Positions 8,091 through 16,316 of a DNA stretch of 40,212 bases are shown piece by piece. The notes beneath the pieces are model-generated. The model had not been told where the DNA came from. It was given only the letters and a program-made list of their open reading frames with translations, and searched no databases. The DNA is from Paracoccaceae bacterium (GTDB taxonomy: Bacteria; Pseudomonadota; Alphaproteobacteria; Rhodobacterales; Rhodobacteraceae), in contig JAHEJA010000079.1 of the NCBI GenBank assembly GCA_024639125.1, forward strand, positions 1 through 40,212, given 5' to 3'. The position numbers and the translations under genes were made by a program. How positions within the stretch are numbered: the first letter of the stretch is position 1; the number at the start of each line of letters is the position of its first letter.

Positions 8091-9208
8091 GACACCAATG
8101 CGGCGCCTTGGGCCATACTTGCGAGTTTGGCATAGGCGATTTCGGGGTCTACGGCACCAAACCCAGCAAAGGTTCCAAATCCGCAATCGCTTCCTGCGAT
8201 GACGCGTTCTGCACCCACAATATTCACAAACCGTTCTAATCTTTGGGCAACCAATTGCGGATGTTCCACAAAATTTGTGGTTGTATCCACCACACCGGGG
8301 ACCAATATTTTATCATCAGGAATATCGTTTTTGCGATCCTGAAATACCGTCCATTCATGTCCATGACGTGGATTTGACGTTTCGAACAGCACGTATCGTG
8401 ATTTTGTCGACATCAATGTATCAAACATTTTTGCCATTGAAATATCGCAAATATGGGGGCCTTCGTAGTTTCCCCAACAAATATGGACGCGGACGCGATC
8501 TTGGGGAACATTGGTTAATGCATGGTTCAACGCTTCGACGTGGGACGCCGCGATTTTGATGAATTCGTCGTCTGACACATCATTGAAGAGCATATGACGC
8601 GACAAGGCAAGATCGGGACAATCCAGCTGTAAATCTAACCCTGCGGCAATGATTGTTTCATATTCTTCTTTCATTGCGTCAGCCAAAGCAGCTAAATAAG
8701 CGTCGCGTGTGGGATAGTGGTTGTTTTGTAAAAACAACGAAATCACACCGGGCGAGGCGGCGTTCATAAAGCCACGTGACACTCCGTGGGTGTGCATCGC
8801 GGATTTTAGGTTTAAAATGTCTTTGCGTAACTCGTCTTGCCCCTTTGATGTTACATCCCCAACGCACATTGGGCGTGCATATTGGGGCGTTCCACCATCG
8901 TCTGCTAGTCGTTTCAAAAAGCTTGGAAACTTAAGCAGATCCGCAGGGGCGTTTCTGGGGCTGTCACCGTCAAAGCCAGTGTAGCGGTCTTTGACATAGG
9001 TCGCATAACTGATTTTTGAAGTTTCACCATCCGATACGATGGAAACACCTGCCTCGACCTGTTTCTTTACGGTTTCGCTGACAGCCTGTGTCATTGTCGC
9101 ATCAAAGTCGGATTGCGAAAAGGGGCGCTTGTGTTCGCGGGCGAAAATGAAATCAACAACGTCTTGGGATCTAGGAAGCGATCCAACATGTGTGGTTTGA
9201 ATGCTCAT
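8087..9208 (-). CDS. Cobalamin-independent methionine synthase (MetE C-terminal domain)-like protein
   Basis: Single-domain member (373 aa) of the MetE/epoxyalkane-CoM transferase superfamily, in which a zinc ion activates a thiol for alkyl transfer. It lacks the N-terminal half of a full MetE, which is about twice as long. The zinc ligands appear conserved as HICWGNYEGPH (H242, C244) and GSDCGFGT (C342), with a possible fourth ligand at E276. The N-terminus (TTHVGSLPR) matches the substrate-phosphate-loop-like opening of the family. It starts three bases after the cupin gene and overlaps the hydrolase by four. A catabolic operon is an odd place for methionine synthesis, so a methyl-transfer or thiol-adduct role on the imported compound is plausible. 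Exact acceptor and donor are unknown. Confidence 0.82.
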   Translation of the reverse strand: MSIQTTHVGSLPRSQDVVDFIFAREHKRPFSQSDFDATMTQAVSETVKKQVEAGVSIVSDGETSKISYATYVKDRYTGFDGDSPRNAPADLLKFPSFLKRLADDGGTPQYARPMCVGDVTSKGQDELRKDILNLKSAMHTHGVSRGFMNAASPGVISLFLQNNHYPTRDAYLAALADAMKEEYETIIAAGLDLQLDCPDLALSRHMLFNDVSDDEFIKIAASHVEALNHALTNVPQDRVRVHICWGNYEGPHICDISMAKMFDTLMSTKSRYVLFETSNPRHGHEWTVFQDRKNDIPDDKILVPGVVDTTTNFVEHPQLVAQRLERFVNIVGAERVIAGSDCGFGTFAGFGAVDPEIAYAKLASMAQGAALVS

Positions 9209-9211
9209 GGG

Positions 9212-10183
9212 TTATGCCTTCCAGGTTAATCCGGCAGGATCATTGGTTGAAATTATGTGATACAAGGCCGCATCGCCTGACATAGAAGGCACGGCAGAAT
9301 GGGGCAGGTTCTCTGGAACTGACATTGTGTCACCGGGGGCTAGGGATGTGCTGCCACCTTCCCAGTCTACGCGCCAGTGTCCGGTGACTGGCATCAGCAC
9401 ACTTGGCCGGTCATGCTTGTGTTTTGTGGCGCTTGCGCTTGATCGCGTCACAAGGTCAACTTCGAACCCTGGTTTGTCTTTCAACAGTCCAGTTGCGCCA
9501 ATGACTTTGCATGGTTTGCGATCGCCATAGGCGACCATGTCCCAATAGCGCGCCACATGATTTGGCAAAACATCCGCCGTGCTTGGCTCGGCACGTTTGG
9601 CCAATTCCTCTGGGCTCATGGTTTCCATAGGCGTGATGCCGTCAGGAAGCCGCTGTTGTTTCTTTGTGTCATAAAGCTTGCCGTCTGATCCTAAAACCAG
9701 ACCATGCGCTTGGGCGTCTTCGATGACTTGTGGCGCCCACATGACACCACCACCGGCATCGTCACCACCAAGGATTGCCATGATCATTCCATAATCGGAA
9801 CCGATGTTTTCAAAGCCGCGAAAAATGCCAGTCGGGATGTTGAAAATATCCCCTTTTTCTAGAATGACCTCGCCAGCATCGCCCCATCGTCCCCAAAAGA
9901 AACGCCAGCGTCCGGAAAGGACAAAAAACGCTTCTGCTGTATGGTGATCATGAAGCGAATTACGACACTTGGGTGGTTGTCCCGCCGCACCGATGTTAAA
10001 CCCATGAGGAATAGATATGTGGACATGTTGATCCGGGCTTTCTGACACGCCGCCACCAATAATCGTAAAGTTTTCTTTTTGATCACTTCCGGGGGTATGC
10101 GCATCAATAAAGGCCGTTTTGCATGGCTGTAAATCACCATATCGGACGATGCGTTTGTCCATATCTTGAACTGAAAATGTCAT
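9212..10183 (-). CDS. Double-domain cupin protein of unknown function
   Basis: Bicupin of 323 aa. The first cupin has HDHHTAEAFFVLSG followed by GDIFNIPTGIFRGFEN, so it keeps the His/His/Glu part of a metal site, but the later histidine is replaced. The second cupin has KHKHDRPSV and PENLPHSAV, keeping histidines in both motifs. Such proteins include dioxygenases related to gentisate or homogentisate enzymes as well as isomerases, and nothing here picks one. I chose the ATG at 10183, which has AAGGA at a good distance; a TTG six codons upstream is less likely. It sits between a SnoaL-like gene and the MetE-like gene in the leftward operon. Metal-dependent chemistry on a pathway intermediate is inferred. 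Confidence 0.75.
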   Translation of the reverse strand: MTFSVQDMDKRIVRYGDLQPCKTAFIDAHTPGSDQKENFTIIGGGVSESPDQHVHISIPHGFNIGAAGQPPKCRNSLHDHHTAEAFFVLSGRWRFFWGRWGDAGEVILEKGDIFNIPTGIFRGFENIGSDYGMIMAILGGDDAGGGVMWAPQVIEDAQAHGLVLGSDGKLYDTKKQQRLPDGITPMETMSPEELAKRAEPSTADVLPNHVARYWDMVAYGDRKPCKVIGATGLLKDKPGFEVDLVTRSSASATKHKHDRPSVLMPVTGHWRVDWEGGSTSLAPGDTMSVPENLPHSAVPSMSGDAALYHIISTNDPAGLTWKA

Positions 10184-10237
10184 TGGGTTGTCCTTTGCCA
10201 ACTATTCTAATCTTACCAGTTTTGACTTTTTTGGGCT

Positions 10238-11212
10238 TTAAACTGCACCCGTGTGCAGAATAATCTGTTTCCAGACCGCTGTTTCATCAAACACTGTAAA
10301 TTCTTTACGGATCCCGCGCGGCCCGAATTCAGCATGGCTTATTCCCATGATATAAACCTGTGCCCCCGTAGGTGCGCCAAACTGACCCCAGCCATCGTGC
10401 ACCCCATGCAAAGACCAGCGGATCGCCGCACGAGGAGGCATCAACGGATCATCGCGCCCAATCACGTGATCAATGCTAAATGTCGCATTCGGAAATGACG
10501 ACCTTAGGGACATCCAGAAATGGTCAAGACCGTCATGGGACAAGGCAGTTTGATATCCGGGTAATTCCGCAATCACAGCGCGGTCATAGGCTGTTGGAAT
10601 GATTGACATTTCTGCAGACATAATCCGCGTTAATACATCAGCATAAAGCGCGCCCCATTCATTGTCATTTCCCTGCTGTGTGTAAGGTCCTTGGATATCT
10701 TGCTTTGGGGAAAAGGGATGGCTGCATGATCCTATGCCACCTTCTTTTTGAATCAAGTCTCTGGCATAGTCTTGGGGATCCCATCCCAATTGACGCACGA
10801 TGGCACCCTGATCCCGAATAAGCCATTCATCGTTGATTTGATTGTTAATCGCATGGCAATCGGCAATGATCCGATAGGTTAATTTGGTTCCCGTTGCATT
10901 TCCATAGACACCGGTTCCCGAATGCGTCGCTGTGGAAATGATCCGATGCGAACTCAGCATTCCGGTTTCTGGATCACCAGACCAAATGACGTCTTCGCCT
11001 AATAGACGTCTGTCTGGAAATTCTGCCAAGGTCGCCATAGTCGCCCCAATCACATTTTGATTGCCAACGACAATTGAGGCAGGGGATCGCACCACAATAT
11101 CCGAGGAATAGTAATCATGCAGGCTAGAGATGTGACGATCTTCCCAAATTTCTTTGGTTATGCCGATAATGTAATCGGGAAAGTCAGAAAATTTTGGATC
11201 AAAGCCTTGCAT
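10238..11212 (-). CDS. SnoaL/NTF2-like double-domain protein
   Basis: Protein of 324 aa with two cone-shaped NTF2/SnoaL-like halves, about residues 10-160 and 185-320. The first half contains LHDYYSSDIVVRSPAS and the second WRSL-type segments such as AAIRWSLHGVHDGWGQFGAPTGAQVYIMGISHAEF, where the G-x-P-T-G turn is typical of SnoaL-like cyclases. The family covers polyketide cyclases, isomerases, dehydratases and hydrolases that use acid-base residues in a small pocket. AGGTGA overlapping the end of the LacI gene serves as ribosome site, and the start lies three bases past its stop. It is the most divergent of four SnoaL-like proteins in this regulon. Specific reaction unknown. Confidence 0.75.
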   Translation of the reverse strand: MQGFDPKFSDFPDYIIGITKEIWEDRHISSLHDYYSSDIVVRSPASIVVGNQNVIGATMATLAEFPDRRLLGEDVIWSGDPETGMLSSHRIISTATHSGTGVYGNATGTKLTYRIIADCHAINNQINDEWLIRDQGAIVRQLGWDPQDYARDLIQKEGGIGSCSHPFSPKQDIQGPYTQQGNDNEWGALYADVLTRIMSAEMSIIPTAYDRAVIAELPGYQTALSHDGLDHFWMSLRSSFPNATFSIDHVIGRDDPLMPPRAAIRWSLHGVHDGWGQFGAPTGAQVYIMGISHAEFGPRGIRKEFTVFDETAVWKQIILHTGAV

Positions 11213-11215
11213 AGG

Positions 11216-12235
11216 TCACCTATTAAGATTGCGGGTTGTGCCTCTGATTATCAGAGGGCTGTCTAATTTGATTTGTGTGGGGCAAAATGTGCTAGGGTTT
11301 TCAATTTGACTAAGCAACGTATCGACAGTTTTTTGAACCATCACATTGGCGCGTTGGCGCACTGTGGTCAGATTATACGACAACCATGCAGCGGGCGGCA
11401 CATCATCAAACCCAACGACTGCAACATCATTTGGCACAGAAAGCCCAAGTTCGAACCGTAAAACATCCATCACCATAAATGCCATATGATCATTTGCGAC
11501 GAACACAGCATCCGGGCGTTTGTTCGGCGCTACATCAAACAGCACACGTGCGGTGTCTTTGGCTTGATCTGATCTGAAATTCCCAACACCACGGGCAAAC
11601 ACAGTGCGATTGTGTGCGCTTAATCCATCGCGAAATCCCAATTCACGGTCGCGTTGGGTTGATGCGCCTTCCCATCCTGCTATGTAAGCGATTTTTTCAT
11701 GTTCATCCGCCACCAAGACATCCGCCAAAGCACGTCCGCCGGAATAATTATCAGATGTGACCGAACTGATGGCAATATCATCTTGATCGCGGTTAAACAG
11801 GATCACGGGAACGCCAGCAGATTGGCAGCGTTTTGTAATCTCTGAGGACATCGCCACCGAAGCGACCACAATTCCATCTACTTGATAATCAAGAATTTCC
11901 TCCATTACATCGTCGATATTACCCGCGGTTTGAGAGGCCATGAAAACCAATACGTGGTAGCCGCGTTCCTGAAGTTTATTAGATAGTCGTTCGACGGCAT
12001 CCGGATAAAAATAATTGTCCAAATAAGCCACAACCAGCCCGATGATGCGGGATTTTCCCGATACCATGGCGCGTGCCAATGAATTTGGACGATAGCCCAA
12101 TTCTTTGGCTACTTTGCGCACTTTTAATGCGGTTTTTTCGGATACAGATGCGCCGGGGGTGAATACGCGCGACACCGCTGCCTGTGAAACACCGGCTTTT
12201 TGTGCAACTTGAACGGATGTAACGCGCTCTGCCAT
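11216..12235 (-). CDS. LacI-family regulator inside the leftward catabolic operon
   Basis: LacI-type regulator of 339 aa. The helix-turn-helix is at about residues 6-26 (SVQVAQKAGVSQAAVSRVF) and the hinge helix at NSLARAMVSGKS; an effector domain of sugar-binding type follows (IGLVVAYLDNYFYPDAVERL). It is embedded in the operon: it begins directly next to the stop codon of the upstream SnoaL-like gene and ends three bases before the next. It is the only regulator between 6607 and 23838, so it is the natural candidate to bind the paired palindromic operators in the 19735-19860 gap, more than 7 kb away on the DNA. If so it regulates its own operon from within, and its effector is probably the imported compound or an early intermediate. 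Confidence 0.9.
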   Translation of the reverse strand: MAERVTSVQVAQKAGVSQAAVSRVFTPGASVSEKTALKVRKVAKELGYRPNSLARAMVSGKSRIIGLVVAYLDNYFYPDAVERLSNKLQERGYHVLVFMASQTAGNIDDVMEEILDYQVDGIVVASVAMSSEITKRCQSAGVPVILFNRDQDDIAISSVTSDNYSGGRALADVLVADEHEKIAYIAGWEGASTQRDRELGFRDGLSAHNRTVFARGVGNFRSDQAKDTARVLFDVAPNKRPDAVFVANDHMAFMVMDVLRFELGLSVPNDVAVVGFDDVPPAAWLSYNLTTVRQRANVMVQKTVDTLLSQIENPSTFCPTQIKLDSPLIIRGTTRNLNR

Positions 12236-13252
12236 TTATACGACCTCTGCCAAATATCGAGCAGATTGCATCAAATCCACACCCATTTGATCGAATAAAT
12301 CAATCATATCTACAAACACCCAATTTTCCGTTATTTGGTTGTTTTGGATGATCCAGAAATCAATGCCATTTATTGCCAAGGGCTGCCCCGACGCGCGGTG
12401 TCCGAGATAAGGGCCAGTATGGGTCGCATGAACGCCAGGCATGCTTGAACCTGCAAAAAATGCCCCTTCTGCAATTAGGTTATCTAGGTCTTGAACCTTG
12501 CGATCGGGAAAAGCCACCAGCCAAGGGCGTTGATGCAGAGTTTCAAATTCTTTGAAAGACATGCATGCGCCAATCCCACCAGGTCCATACCATTTGACGT
12601 TGGGGTGAAAGAAATCAGCCATTTTCATCGAAGATAAATCGGCGCTGTCAAACGCGTTCAATCCACCGAATATGAAATTTCGTGCATAATGTAGGGTGGC
12701 CTCTGAGCCGGTGTTCGGGAAATCCATGCCATTTATGCCGGTGGGTGCGGGATACACATGGGCGGCACCTTTGGGGCGCGGAAGCGGTGAACAATTGATT
12801 TGTTCCAACCAATCAATAACGTCAATCATGAACTGAATGCGTGTGATTTTGTTGGTCTCATCAAATTCCAAAAACTCGGCCCAACGAAGTTTGAGCGACT
12901 TGGGAAAGGCAGGAACTCCGAAAACGGGTTGCGTTTGGGTGACATGGAAATAGCCTGTTGCGCCAACCCACATGCGCCCATCTTGGCCGCTTGCCTGTTT
13001 GCCGTCTGACACACCTGCCATCAAGATATGCGTTTCGCGTTCAAAATGCGCAAAACTTTCGCGAAGTGGGCGCCAAAAATGGTCAACTATTTCGGATGCA
13101 CCCCTACAATTTTGCACGGGTTTAAATCCCTGCCAGACAGCATTTTGATCAAGGAAACCACCCAATTCAAGGGTCAATGACGATGGATCACAGGTGTCCA
13201 TCGTGGACCAAAGAGAGCGCGTGATGTGTTTGATGTCTGACAGGCGATCCAT
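12236..13252 (-). CDS. SnoaL-like double-domain protein (ester cyclase type)
   Basis: Two tandem SnoaL-like domains in 338 aa, about residues 20-165 and 185-330. Each half carries the family pattern of a tryptophan-glycine turn (KWYGPGGIGACMSFKEFETLHQRPW in the second half) and an exit strand ending in an acidic-aromatic motif (NQITENWVFVDMIDLFDQMGVDL). The start is the ATG at 13252, one base past the stop of the HpsN-like gene; the in-frame extension to 13402 lies within that gene and is rejected. It closely resembles the 19861 gene product in layout and motifs, so the two are probably paralogues that may form a heteromer or catalyse successive steps. The reaction is unknown; ring opening, closure or isomerisation of an oxidised intermediate is the family-based expectation. 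Confidence 0.78.
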   Translation of the reverse strand: MDRLSDIKHITRSLWSTMDTCDPSSLTLELGGFLDQNAVWQGFKPVQNCRGASEIVDHFWRPLRESFAHFERETHILMAGVSDGKQASGQDGRMWVGATGYFHVTQTQPVFGVPAFPKSLKLRWAEFLEFDETNKITRIQFMIDVIDWLEQINCSPLPRPKGAAHVYPAPTGINGMDFPNTGSEATLHYARNFIFGGLNAFDSADLSSMKMADFFHPNVKWYGPGGIGACMSFKEFETLHQRPWLVAFPDRKVQDLDNLIAEGAFFAGSSMPGVHATHTGPYLGHRASGQPLAINGIDFWIIQNNQITENWVFVDMIDLFDQMGVDLMQSARYLAEVV

Positions 13253-13253
13253 A

Positions 13254-14573
13254 TTAGTCTGCCTTTGCTGCTGCTGTGCCATAGGGAATATTGCGTCCCC
13301 CGTAGCGACGCACCCGAATGTTGCATTGTTCGGCGTGCCCAACAAATCCTTCGAGCATACATAACCGAGAACCATATTCCCCAACCATTGTCGCGGCTTC
13401 ATCCGTCAGGATCTTTTGATAGCTGTGGGTTTTTAGGAATTTGCCAACCCAAAGACCACCAGTGTAGCGTCCTGCCTTTTTCGTAGGCAAGGTATGGTTT
13501 GTCCCAATAACCTTGTCGCCGTTTGAAACATTGGTGCGCGCACCAAGGAACAAAGCGCCGTAGCAGGTCATATTTTCCAAGAACCAATCATCACGGTCCG
13601 TCATCACCTGAACATGTTCCGACGCGATATCATTCGCGACAGCCAACATTTCGTCATAGGTATCACAGAGGATGACTTCGCCATAGTCGCGCCAGCTAAT
13701 TGATGCCGTGTCCCTCGTGGGGAGAATGGTCAAAATGCGATCAATTTCCACCAAGGTTTCTTGTGCCAATTTCCGCGAATTGGTCAGTAGAACAGCAGGG
13801 CTGTTATAACCATGCTCTGCTTGCCCCAAAAGATCGGTTGCACAAAGCTCGGCATCGACGGTTTCGTCTGCTATTACCATTGTTTCTGTTGGACCGGCAA
13901 AAAGATCAATTCCAACGCGACCAAAAAGTTGTCGCTTGGCTTCGGCAACAAACGCATTCCCGGGACCAACCAATAGATGAACGGGATCGATTGTTTCGGT
14001 TCCCAACGCCATCGCACCAACCGCCTGTATCCCCCCAAGAACGTAAATCTCATGCGCGCCACCAAGGTGCATCGCCGCAATCACAGCTGGATTTGGTTCG
14101 CCATTAAAGGGCGGTGTACATGCAATAATTCGCGGCACGCCTGCCACGGATGCCGTTGCGACGGACATATGCGCCGAAGCAACCATTGGGAATTTGCCTC
14201 CCGGTACATAACAGCCAACGGATTGAACCGGAATGTTCTTGTGCCCTAAAATCACACCGGGCAGGGTTTCGACTTCGATGTCCAACATGCTATCGCGCTG
14301 AGCTTGGGCGAAATTGCGAACTTGGGTCTGGGCGAATTTGATATCTTCCATGTCCTGTGGGGACACTTTTGCAATAATGCTGTCGATTTCTTGCGCACTC
14401 AGGCGATAACTGTCTCGATCAAAGGCATCAAATGTATTGGCCAGTTCCCGCACAGCAATATCGCCCCGGGCCTCTATGTCTGCCAATGTGTCGGCGACTA
14501 TTTTGGCGGTCTTAGCATCGTCATCGGCCCGTTCCTGAGCAGATAATCCGCGTTTTAAATATTCGATTGCCAT
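13254..14573 (-). CDS. HpsN/histidinol-dehydrogenase-family zinc dehydrogenase
   Basis: NAD-dependent dehydrogenase (439 aa) of the HisD superfamily, most like HpsN, which oxidises the primary alcohol of 2,3-dihydroxypropane-1-sulfonate to sulfolactate in two steps. All key HisD positions are kept at a constant offset: zinc ligands Q251, H254, D353 and H413, and the catalytic pair E319-H320; the substrate-side glutamate is E408. The segments [20 protein letters not shown] and GTNHTLPT are typical of the HpsN-like branch rather than biosynthetic HisD. AGGAG lies nine bases before the ATG. Neighbours are SnoaL-like genes and a sugar importer, not the usual DHPS genes, so I predict four-electron oxidation of an alcohol to a carboxylate on another polyol, with DHPS as an alternative. 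Confidence 0.82.
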   Translation of the reverse strand: MAIEYLKRGLSAQERADDDAKTAKIVADTLADIEARGDIAVRELANTFDAFDRDSYRLSAQEIDSIIAKVSPQDMEDIKFAQTQVRNFAQAQRDSMLDIEVETLPGVILGHKNIPVQSVGCYVPGGKFPMVASAHMSVATASVAGVPRIIACTPPFNGEPNPAVIAAMHLGGAHEIYVLGGIQAVGAMALGTETIDPVHLLVGPGNAFVAEAKRQLFGRVGIDLFAGPTETMVIADETVDAELCATDLLGQAEHGYNSPAVLLTNSRKLAQETLVEIDRILTILPTRDTASISWRDYGEVILCDTYDEMLAVANDIASEHVQVMTDRDDWFLENMTCYGALFLGARTNVSNGDKVIGTNHTLPTKKAGRYTGGLWVGKFLKTHSYQKILTDEAATMVGEYGSRLCMLEGFVGHAEQCNIRVRRYGGRNIPYGTAAAKAD

Positions 14574-14585
14574 GTCTTTGCACTC

Positions 14586-15119
14586 CTAAGTGGTTTGTGG
14601 CCGCGGTGGGGTTTTCGTACCCAAGTCAAAATTTTCCCATCCTTCGCCTTTGAACACATCGACACCTAACTGTGCCAAAACGAAGGGAAAATCTACCATC
14701 ACCCAATTGTCTGTGATTTTTCCATCCTGAACTTTCCAAAAGTCCATGTACCGAATTTCTACACGTTTTCCAGTGGGTGCAACCCCCATAAAGGCGCCAG
14801 AATGTGTCGCTTCTTGGCGACCAAAGGCAGCAGCCCATTCGCCCATGTACAAGCGCGCTTCGTCGATACAGGTTTTATCAGAAAACGCGGCTTGAAACGG
14901 ACGTTGCCAATTGTCCTGGAAGTCGCGCAAACCATTTTTTGTGCCGCAGCCTTGGTTACCCATCCACCGAAAACTTTGCGAAAAGAATTCGCCAATGTCT
15001 TCGATACGATGATCGTTCAATCCATCTACCATACCTTCGATGACACGTCGTGTTTCGCTGGTTTTGCTCATGTCTGTGTCGCGACTAAGGGCCGCTTGTT
15101 CTGGGCGTGAGCCTTTCAT
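14586..15119 (-). CDS. SnoaL-like single-domain protein
   Basis: Protein of 177 aa with one SnoaL-like domain (about residues 17-160). It has the family features RWMGNQGCGTKNGLRDFQ, an AFMGVAPTGKRVEIRYMDFW strand pair and the exit DGKITDNWVMVDFPFVLAQLGVDVF, matching the second halves of its double-domain relatives in the cluster. The start at 15119 is chosen because AAGGAGG lies seven bases upstream and the ATG overlaps the stop of the GMC remnant as ATGA; a further in-frame ATG at 15071 is possible, and the extension to 15215 is rejected. It is followed 12 bases later by the HpsN-like gene. Probably a cyclase, isomerase or hydrolase acting beside that dehydrogenase. Confidence 0.78.
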   Translation of the reverse strand: MKGSRPEQAALSRDTDMSKTSETRRVIEGMVDGLNDHRIEDIGEFFSQSFRWMGNQGCGTKNGLRDFQDNWQRPFQAAFSDKTCIDEARLYMGEWAAAFGRQEATHSGAFMGVAPTGKRVEIRYMDFWKVQDGKITDNWVMVDFPFVLAQLGVDVFKGEGWENFDLGTKTPPRPQTT

Positions 15120-15430
15120 TTGGCGGCCTCCTTGATGCAATGTTCGGCGTGATTGCCAATCACATTTGTGTGTGCGGACGCAATTGATTGCCTCATAGGG
15201 GCATGACTGATCCATAGGGTCCCAAATTCGCGTATCAATGCGTGTTGAGCACGCACCGATGCCAGATTTTTGGTCGTTCCGACGGGACCAGCGAGACGAT
15301 AAACCATCTTAGCATCGCCAACAGGTTTGTCCAAAAGAGCAGGGCGCACATCTGCTTTGGCTGCTGTGCAACTGGCAGAGCCTGCACCAATCGCGATATA
15401 ATCATAGCTCTGTAACATTTGTGGCTTCAT
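15116..15430 (-). pseudogene. GMC-family FAD oxidoreductase remnant with a large in-frame internal deletion
   Basis: A 104-codon open frame made of the two ends of a GMC oxidoreductase, a family usually about 500-560 aa. Residues 8-24 (SYDYIAIGAGSASCTAA) are the N-terminal FAD-binding fold, where the family has YDYIVIGAGSAGCVLA. Residues about 44-104 match the C-terminal end: GPVGTTKN corresponds to the HPVGTCKMG motif but has lost the catalytic histidine, and GTLWISHAPMRQSIASAHTN corresponds to the usual GLWVADASIMP...SGNTN segment. Roughly 430 residues, including the substrate domain, are absent. The frame is intact and both ends keep ATGA overlaps with neighbouring genes, so the deletion was in frame and translational coupling survives. 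It cannot be a working GMC enzyme. A short functional peptide is possible but less likely. Confidence 0.7.
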
Positions 15431-16308
15431 CCCTTGACGGCGCCCGCGGTGAGGCCGCTTACGATTTGTCGTTGAAAGACCATCACCAAAACAAACAGCG
15501 GCGCAGTGGCGGAGACAACCGCGGCAACAGCATACATCACATTCCCTTCAACTTGGGTGGTTCCAAGAAAGCTTGCTATTTTGGGAACCATGGTTTGGTT
15601 GTCTTGACTAAGCAGCATCGCAGTTACGGCAAAGTCATTGTAAGCCAGTAGAAAGCTAAACAAACCGGTCGTGATAACACCGGGCCACATGACCGGAATG
15701 ATCACATGCCGAAACGCTTGAAACCGCGTGCAGCCATCTACCATAGCGCTTTCGTCCATGTCCTTGGGAATATTAAGGAAAAACGAATGAAGCATCCAAA
15801 GTGTAAAGGGTTGGTTGATCGCCACAAGGACGATAATCGTCGTGCTTAAATGCCCCCATATGTTCCATTGAAAGAAGGGCAGCAAGTATCCTGAAACCAA
15901 AGTAATATGCGGCATGGCGCGAAACACCAATGCAATCATGAGCAACCAAAAAGCATAGCGATATCCCGAACGCGCCAGCGCATAACCGCCAAGTGTGCCC
16001 AAGGTTAAAGAAATTGTCACCGTGAAAAAGACGACAATGGCCGTATTCAACGTCGCACGCCAAAATTCTTGTTCGATCCATGCGCCTTCGTATCCGTTGC
16101 CCGTGAATGTGCCACCTGTTTCAACAAGTGTCCGAACACCATAAAGCGCATTTGTCCAATCTGCTTTGGAAAAGAAATCTCCTTGTACTTTGAAGGATCC
16201 CCAAAGCGTCCACAAAAAAGGAACAGAGGCAATCAACACCCAAAGGGCAACAAACCCAAAAGAAAGGAGAGCCAAAAGCGGTGATTTTCGTTGTGATCGT
16301 GGTGTCAT
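15427..16308 (-). CDS. MalG-type sugar ABC transporter permease
   Basis: Inner-membrane permease (293 aa) of a carbohydrate-uptake ABC importer. About six hydrophobic spans are visible, starting with LLALLSFGFVALWVLIAS, and the cytoplasmic EAA loop that docks on the ATPase reads DESAMVDGCTRFQAFRHVII followed by P. It ends in a typical short tail (GLTAGAVKG). The gene lies eight bases after the MalF-type permease and overlaps the GMC remnant by four bases. With the binding protein, MalF-type partner and MalK-type ATPase upstream it completes a CUT1-type importer, a group used for oligosaccharides, polyols and glycerol-phosphate compounds. The substrate is unknown. Confidence 0.92.
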   Translation of the reverse strand: MTPRSQRKSPLLALLSFGFVALWVLIASVPFLWTLWGSFKVQGDFFSKADWTNALYGVRTLVETGGTFTGNGYEGAWIEQEFWRATLNTAIVVFFTVTISLTLGTLGGYALARSGYRYAFWLLMIALVFRAMPHITLVSGYLLPFFQWNIWGHLSTTIIVLVAINQPFTLWMLHSFFLNIPKDMDESAMVDGCTRFQAFRHVIIPVMWPGVITTGLFSFLLAYNDFAVTAMLLSQDNQTMVPKIASFLGTTQVEGNVMYAVAAVVSATAPLFVLVMVFQRQIVSGLTAGAVKG

Positions 16309-16316
16309 GCTTTTGC

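Noticed and set aside
8091-8186. N-terminal extension of the alpha/beta hydrolase
   Set aside because: It overlaps the MetE-like gene in another frame; the ATG at 8090 forms an ATGA overlap and precedes the fold's first strand.
13253-13402. N-terminal extension of the double SnoaL-like protein
   Set aside because: It is out-of-frame HpsN-like coding sequence; the ATG one base after that gene's stop is the start.
13254-14573. Biosynthetic histidinol dehydrogenase (HisD)
   Set aside because: No histidine biosynthesis genes are near, and the C-terminal segments follow the HpsN-like branch.
15116-15430. Functional small protein or a betA choline dehydrogenase
   Set aside because: It contains only the two ends of a GMC enzyme and lacks the catalytic histidine; nothing links it to choline oxidation specifically.
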